The position numbers were made by a program, and so were the translations under genes. Of a stretch of DNA of 9,441 nt, positions 5,492 to 9,441 are shown piece by piece. The DNA comes from JBAROU01 sp049642385 (lineage in GTDB: Bacteria; Chloroflexota; Dehalococcoidia; DSTF01; RBG-16-68-14): contig JBAROU010000165.1 in the NCBI GenBank assembly GCA_049642385.1, positions 1 to 9,441 on the forward strand. The letters run 5' to 3'. A model generated the notes under the pieces. It saw only the letters and a list, made by a program, of their open reading frames with translations. It was not told the origin of the DNA and made no database searches. Positions within the stretch are counted from its first letter, which is position 1. Each line of letters begins with the position of its first letter.

Positions 5492-6517
5492 GTGCGGCGT
5501 TTCGTGCGACAGGTCTTGATGGTGGGAACAATTGTGTTGGCCGTGGGATTCTCGGCAGCCGCGTGCGGCGACGACAATGGCGCCGGCGGCGCGACGCCCG
5601 GCGTCACGCCTCCCGCGAACAACACCCCGGCGGCGAGCGCTGGCTTCCCGGTTACCGTCGAGCGCTCAGACGGGCAGGCGCTGACGCTGGAGTCAGCGCC
5701 CCAGCGCATGGTCGTGCTCTCGCCGGGGCACGTGGAGTCGCTGTTCGCGATCGGCGCGAGCGACCAGATCATCGCGGTGGACGAGAACGCGAACTATCCG
5801 CCGGAGGCGGCGGCGTTGCAGACGAAGCTGAACGGCTTCGAGCCGAGCGTAGAAGCGATCGCGGCGGAGGACCCAGATCTCGTGATCTTATCGTACGACG
5901 CGGACGGCATCGTCGGAGCGCTTGATGACCTAAACATTCCCGTGTTCTACGACGACATCAACACTGAGATCACGACCATCGACGGTGTGTTCGACAGCGT
6001 CCTGGAGCTGGGCCGCATCACGGGGCACAACGATGAGGCGAGATCACTGGTTGGCACACTGCAAGCGCGCGTCGAGGAGGTGAGCGTAGCCGTCGCGGCG
6101 ATAGACGAAGGGCCGCGCTACTATCACGAGCTGGACGAGAACTTCTTCTCCATCGGCGACGGCAGCTTCATCAACGACCTGTACACCACGCTCAAGGCGC
6201 AGAACATCGCGCAGGCAAGCGAAGGGCCGTACCCACAGCTCACCCAGGAAGCGATCATCGACCGCAACCCGGAGGTGATCGTGCTCGCGGACGAATCGTT
6301 CGGTCAGACGCCACAGTTGGTGGCGGCGCGGCCGGGTTGGGACGCGATCGACGCGGTGCAGAACGGCCGTATCTACGGCGTCGACCCCGATGTCTTCAGC
6401 CGGCCGGGGCCGCGCATCGTTGATGCGCTGGAGGAGCTAGCCGGGCTGCTCTATCCCGATCTGTTCCCGAAGGAGACAAGCGCACGATGCTTGGCGTGCT
6501 CCGCCGTCCCCGCCTAG
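5492..6517 (+). CDS. btuF: Corrinoid ABC transporter substrate-binding lipoprotein
   Basis: This is a class III periplasmic-binding-type protein (Peripla_BP_2, BtuF/FepB group) that captures corrinoid outside the cell for the BtuCD importer. From GTG 5492 (341 residues) it starts with a basic n-region, VRRFVRQ, and a hydrophobic segment, then the lipobox-like SAAAC with C25 as the probable lipidated cysteine. A Gly/Pro/Ala/Asn-rich tether covers about residues 26-52. The binding domain shows APQRMVVLSPGHVESLFAIG (69-88), DQIIAVDENANYP (91-103), FEPSVEAIAAEDPDLVILS (116-134), GDGSFINDLYTTLKAQNIA (222-240), LTQEAIIDRNPEVIVLAD (250-267) and RIYGVDPDVFSRPGPRIVDALEELA (positions 293-317). ATG 5456 is an alternative start that would add 12 residues. 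The cobalamin assignment rests mostly on the upstream riboswitch, since the fold also serves heme and siderophores. The last 10 codons overlap btuC. Confidence 0.92.
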   Translation: MRRFVRQVLMVGTIVLAVGFSAAACGDDNGAGGATPGVTPPANNTPAASAGFPVTVERSDGQALTLESAPQRMVVLSPGHVESLFAIGASDQIIAVDENANYPPEAAALQTKLNGFEPSVEAIAAEDPDLVILSYDADGIVGALDDLNIPVFYDDINTEITTIDGVFDSVLELGRITGHNDEARSLVGTLQARVEEVSVAVAAIDEGPRYYHELDENFFSIGDGSFINDLYTTLKAQNIAQASEGPYPQLTQEAIIDRNPEVIVLADESFGQTPQLVAARPGWDAIDAVQNGRIYGVDPDVFSRPGPRIVDALEELAGLLYPDLFPKETSARCLACSAVPA

Positions 6518-7569
6518 CGGACGGCGATGCGATAACGACGACGCGACCCGTCCTGGCGCCGCTCGCGCTGGGGCTGGCGCTGGTTGCCTTGACGGGTGCG
6601 TTCGCGCTGTTTTGGGGCGCCGCCGAGATCGCGCCAATAACGGTCGCGCGCATCCTCGCACACCACGTCGGTCTGCCTGTCGCGGCTGACTGGCCGACGC
6701 GCTGGGAGGACATCGTCTGGGAAGTGCGGCTGCCGCGCGTGGTGCTAGCGGGGCTGGTGGGCGCGACGCTGGCGTACGCGGGCGCGACGTACCAGGGCAT
6801 CTTCCGCAACCCGCTCGCCGAGCCGTACCTGCTGGGCGTGGCGTCCGGCGCGGGGCTGGGTGCGGCGATCGTGCTGGTGAGCCCGCTGGCGTACTCGTTC
6901 GGGCCGCTCAGCCCGGTGCCCGCGGCGGCATTCGCAGGGGCGATCGTCGCAGTCGCACTCACGTATCTTCTCGCGCGCGTCGGGCCGATCGTACCGGTAA
7001 CGACGCTGATCCTGGCGGGCGTCGCCGTCGGCTCGTTGGCTAGCGCGGCGATCTCGTACCTGATGCTGACGAACCAAGACCGAACGCTGCCGGTACTGTC
7101 GTGGCTCCTGGGCGGGTTCAACGCGGCGTCGTGGGACCGCGTATGGCTGTTGCTGCCCTACACGGCGATCGGCGCGCTGGTCATCATCCCGTTCGGCCGG
7201 ACGCTAAACGTGCTGCAGCTGGACGAGGAACAGGCGCGCCAGCTCGGCGTGAACGTGGAGGCAACGAAGATCGCCCTGCTCGCCGTCGCGTCACTCGCCA
7301 CGGCGGCGGCGGTGGCCGTGAGCGGGATCATTGGCTTCGTGGGGCTGATCGTGCCGCACGCCGCGCGGCTGCTCTGGGGGCCGGACCACCGACGCCTGGT
7401 GCCGCTTTCGGCGGTGCTGGGCGCGTCGTTCCTGATCATCGCGGACCTGGTCGCGCGCACGATCGATGCCCCGAACGAGGTGCCGGTAGGCGTGATCACG
7501 GCGTTCGTCGGCGCGCCGTTCTTCCTCTACTTGCTGCGCCATCAGCGCAGGGCGGCGCGCTATGCTTAG
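6487..7569 (+). CDS. btuC: Corrinoid ABC transporter permease (FecCD family)
   Basis: The 360-residue membrane protein has the multi-helix FecCD/BtuC layout. Key stretches are VRLPRVVLAGLVGATLAYAG (positions 80-99) followed by GIFRNPLAEPYLLGVASGAGLGA (104-126), then ILAGVAVGSLASAAISYLML (176-195), LSWLLGGFNAASWDRV (204-219), DEEQARQLGVNVE (246-258), SGIIGFVGLIVPHAARLLWG (280-299) and the C-terminal EVPVGVITAFVGAPFFLYLL (329-348). The PHAARLLWGPDHR region is the usual coupling loop contacting the ATPase. Start ATG 6487 lies 31 bases inside btuF, with AAGGAG (6470-6475) 11 bases upstream, a slightly long spacing. Two copies would pair with two BtuD and one BtuF to form the importer. Confidence 0.94.
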   Translation: MLGVLRRPRLADGDAITTTRPVLAPLALGLALVALTGAFALFWGAAEIAPITVARILAHHVGLPVAADWPTRWEDIVWEVRLPRVVLAGLVGATLAYAGATYQGIFRNPLAEPYLLGVASGAGLGAAIVLVSPLAYSFGPLSPVPAAAFAGAIVAVALTYLLARVGPIVPVTTLILAGVAVGSLASAAISYLMLTNQDRTLPVLSWLLGGFNAASWDRVWLLLPYTAIGALVIIPFGRTLNVLQLDEEQARQLGVNVEATKIALLAVASLATAAAVAVSGIIGFVGLIVPHAARLLWGPDHRRLVPLSAVLGASFLIIADLVARTIDAPNEVPVGVITAFVGAPFFLYLLRHQRRAARYA

Positions 7570-8395
7570 CGTCCGCGATCTCTGGGCCGGCTACCCTGAG
7601 CGACCGGTCTTGCGCGGCGTCGACCTGACGGTCGGCGCGGGCGAGGTGGTCGCGCTGGTCGGGCCGAACGGCTGCGGCAAGACGACGCTGTTCCGCGCGA
7701 TCACGGGCGTGATCAAGCCGACGCGCGGCATCGTACTGCTCGCAGGCGACGACGCGGCGTCGCTCTCGACGCGAGAGCGAGCGCGACGCGTGGCGGTGGT
7801 GCCGCAGGCGGCGGCGCTACCGGCAGGGTTCTCCGCGCTAGAGCAGGTCGTGCTTGGCCGGACGCCGTACATCGGGCTGCTGGCGACGGAGGGGGCGAGC
7901 GATATCGCGGCGGCGCGCCGCGCGATGGAGTCGACCGACTGCTGGTCGCTTGCGGAGCGACCGGTGGAGGAGCTTTCGGGCGGCGAGCGCCAGCGCGTGG
8001 TGCTGGCGAGGGCGCTGGCGCAGGAGCCGCGCATCCTCCTGCTCGACGAGCCGACGAGCCACCTCGACCTGAGCCAGCAGGTACGCACGTTCCAGCTTGC
8101 CGCACAGCGCGGGCGAGAGCGCGGCCTGGCGGTGCTGGCGGCGGTGCACGACCTGACGCTGGCGTCGCTCTTCGCCGACCGCATCGCGTTCATGGAGAAT
8201 GGCCGCGTCGATCTCGTGGGGACGCCGGAGCAGGTGCTGCGGCCGGACGTGATCGAGCGCGTGTACGGCGCGCCGGTCGTCGTCATGCGCCACCCAACGA
8301 CAGGACGGCCGGTGGTGCTGCCGGAGATGGCGGCGCGGAACGGTGCGCGGATGAACGACGGAGCTGCGCTGGACGAGGCTCGGCTGCCGGACTAG
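7562..8395 (+). CDS. btuD: Corrinoid ABC transporter ATP-binding protein
   Basis: The 277-residue ATPase powers the BtuC permease. It shows all ABC motifs: Walker A GPNGCGKTT (34-42), Q-loop VVPQAA (79-84), signature LSGGERQRVVLARAL (138-152), Walker B RILLLDEPTSHLDL (157-170) and the switch histidine in AAVHDLTLA (193-201, H196). The C-terminal RVYGAPVVVMRHPTTGRPVVLPE (233-255) is typical of the FepC/BtuD/HmuV group. ATG 7562 overlaps the btuC stop by 8 bases. The last 20 or so residues, after the LPEMA stretch, are variable. Its TAG (8393-8395) overlaps the stop codon of the convergent surface-protein gene. Confidence 0.95.
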   Translation: MLSVRDLWAGYPERPVLRGVDLTVGAGEVVALVGPNGCGKTTLFRAITGVIKPTRGIVLLAGDDAASLSTRERARRVAVVPQAAALPAGFSALEQVVLGRTPYIGLLATEGASDIAAARRAMESTDCWSLAERPVEELSGGERQRVVLARALAQEPRILLLDEPTSHLDLSQQVRTFQLAAQRGRERGLAVLAAVHDLTLASLFADRIAFMENGRVDLVGTPEQVLRPDVIERVYGAPVVVMRHPTTGRPVVLPEMAARNGARMNDGAALDEARLPD

Positions 8396-9441
8396 CGCCG
8401 CGCCCTACTATGGCGCAGCAAGCCAACCCCGACGAAGAACACACCGATTAAGGCCAAGGCGGCCGCGCTGAGCGCCGGCGACAGGATGTCTTGCATCGGC
8501 TGATGAACGCCGGTGAGCGGCAAGACGGCGGCCTGTGGACGGGACTGAGCGTTAGCGGCGCTCGGCAAATGGTTATGGGCCTGCGGATCACCGGCATGAG
8601 TGATGTTCGCGAGGACGTTGGACGTGTCGTCGGTTGCTTCGGGCTGGTTCGTGGGCTGTAGATCGCCCGCAGTTGGAGCAGCCGCTGGGTCTTCGTTGGC
8701 TACAGCAGATTTCGGCGTCGCGGTAGCGGGCACGGGGTCAGCATTCGGGACTGGGCAGGGGTTGCAATCGTCGATAACGCAAGATGGCGCACCTGGACAC
8801 GGGGTAGGAGTAGGAAAGGATGTGGGCGTGGCTGTGGGGCAGTCAAGGCATAGATTGAACATGTCGGGGCAGCCATCGCCGGGGCATGGCGTTGGCGTTG
8901 GACACCCGACCGGCGGGCAGGGCGTCGCAGTGGGCCGCGGCGTGCTCGTGGCCGTCGGCGTTGGGCTGGGTGTTGGCGTCGGCGGCGGGGGGCAACCGTT
9001 GGGAGGACAGGGGCCGCAGTGCACATACGCACTGGCGAGCGCCGGATCGATGGGGTACCCAATCGAGTCGAGAAAATGCGTGCCCAATTGAGCATCATCT
9101 GGACGCGTCACGAGTTCAAGCGACGAGTAGCCATCCACCTGGCAGCGAAATTGTGCCTGGAGAACGGGCCCCAAGAACGTTGTGCCGGGATAGGTTGCAT
9201 TGAGCGGGACACAGCCGAAGAGCGCGGACGGGGCGTGAGGCTGGTTGTCCAAACGACCTACGATGTCGCAATCAGCCCAGAGCGCTTCATCGGCCGGGTT
9301 CGAAGCAGGAACGTACTCGACCTGAGCGTCGCTCCAGCGCAGTTTCACCTGAAAGGCGAAATACTTGTTCGGCGGGGCCTTCGTGACGTGCACTTGGGCG
9401 CTAAAGGTCGCGCCGGAGGGATACACGCAGTAGTCCTGGAT
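8392..9441 (-). CDS. Secreted surface protein with cohesin-like module, Cys/Pro/Thr stalk and LPLTG anchor (5' partial)
   Basis: The frame is open to the window edge, so the N-terminus and signal peptide are missing; the visible part has 349 residues, and GTG 9426 is not needed as a start. Residues about 12-140 look like a beta-sandwich module: NKYFAFQVKLRWSDAQVEYVP and VLQAQFRCQVDGYSSLELV resemble cohesin-type domains, a tentative call. Residues 142-235 form a Pro/Thr-rich stalk with many cysteines, including repeats TPCPPVGCP, TPCPGDGCP and TPCPGAPSC. A low-complexity Ala/Asn/Asp region follows. The tail is a sortase-type signal: LPLTG (307-311, bases 8509-8523), a hydrophobic helix (about 319-342) and the basic end RHSRARR. 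This predicts export and either cell-wall or membrane anchoring. No sortase gene is in view. The specific function is unknown. Confidence 0.88.
   Translation of the reverse strand: MQDYCVYPSGATFSAQVHVTKAPPNKYFAFQVKLRWSDAQVEYVPASNPADEALWADCDIVGRLDNQPHAPSALFGCVPLNATYPGTTFLGPVLQAQFRCQVDGYSSLELVTRPDDAQLGTHFLDSIGYPIDPALASAYVHCGPCPPNGCPPPPTPTPSPTPTATSTPRPTATPCPPVGCPTPTPCPGDGCPDMFNLCLDCPTATPTSFPTPTPCPGAPSCVIDDCNPCPVPNADPVPATATPKSAVANEDPAAAPTAGDLQPTNQPEATDDTSNVLANITHAGDPQAHNHLPSAANAQSRPQAAVLPLTGVHQPMQDILSPALSAAALALIGVFFVGVGLLRHSRARR

Noticed and set aside
8400..8416. Hairpin GCGCC/GGCGC just after btuD as a bidirectional terminator
   Set aside because: The stem is only 5 bp with a 7-base loop and there is no T run on either strand.
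8880..9000. Repeated GTTGG/GTGG units as a tandem repeat or CRISPR-like array
   Set aside because: Units are irregular and explained by Pro/Thr codons of the stalk. There are no equal-length repeats with unique spacers.
8600..9091. Plus-strand open frame rich in Gly and Val (163 residues)
   Set aside because: It is the antisense image of the Pro/Thr-rich stalk; Pro/Thr codons read backwards give Gly/Val repeats. The minus-strand protein has recognisable architecture.
1..9441. Insertion sequences, tRNA/rRNA genes, attachment sites, CRISPR arrays
   Set aside because: Nothing seen: no transposase motifs, terminal inverted repeats, tRNA-like cloverleaf or repeat-spacer pattern on either strand by eye.

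Overview
This is a GC-rich bacterial chromosome segment with very tight gene packing: most neighbours overlap by 4 to 31 bases. The likely source is a member of the Chloroflexota (for example a Dehalococcoidia-like lineage), though an Actinobacteriota or related GC-rich monoderm cannot be excluded. The clues are the high GC, frequent GTG/TTG starts, a corrinoid-salvage gene set (cobT, cobS, cobU, btuFCD) without upstream corrin-ring genes in view, and a Pro/Thr-rich surface protein with a cohesin-like module and an LPXTG-type tail. No rRNA, tRNA or taxonomic marker confirms this.

Layout. (1) 1-145 (+): the last 47 codons of an unrecognised gene. (2) 146-754 (-): a small P-loop kinase of the adenylate-kinase/FlaR-like type, meeting the first gene tail to tail with no spacer. 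(3) A short divergent promoter region around 755-770. (4) 775-5158 (+): an overlapping operon acpS - nnrD/E - cobT - cobS - cobU, which combines phosphopantetheinyl transfer, NAD(P)HX repair and assembly of the cobalamin nucleotide loop. (5) 5155-5491: a regulatory interval of about 330 bases with its own sigma70-like promoter, a cobalamin riboswitch, a canonical intrinsic terminator and a ribosome binding site. (6) 5492-8395 (+): btuF - btuC - btuD, a corrinoid ABC importer (lipoprotein, permease, ATPase). (7) 8392-9441 (-): the C-terminal 349 residues of a secreted, probably sortase-anchored protein, whose stop codon overlaps the btuD stop inside one CTAG.

How it fits together. The riboswitch sits in front of the importer only, so uptake is predicted to be shut down when cobalamin is plentiful. 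CobU activates cobinamide, CobT makes the lower-ligand riboside phosphate from dimethylbenzimidazole, and CobS joins the two, so the window encodes import and completion or remodelling of scavenged corrinoids. These three assembly genes lie upstream of the riboswitch and are co-transcribed with housekeeping genes. They therefore appear uncoupled from the cobalamin sensor.

Nothing here amounts to an entirely new system. The best leads are the base-pairing logic of the riboswitch (a terminator arm that copies the P1 strand, and a predicted L5-L13 kissing contact), the promoter built over the cobU stop codon, the symmetrical divergent -10 element at acpS, a perfect 20-bp palindrome in the acpS tail, and the cysteine-studded LPLTG surface protein.
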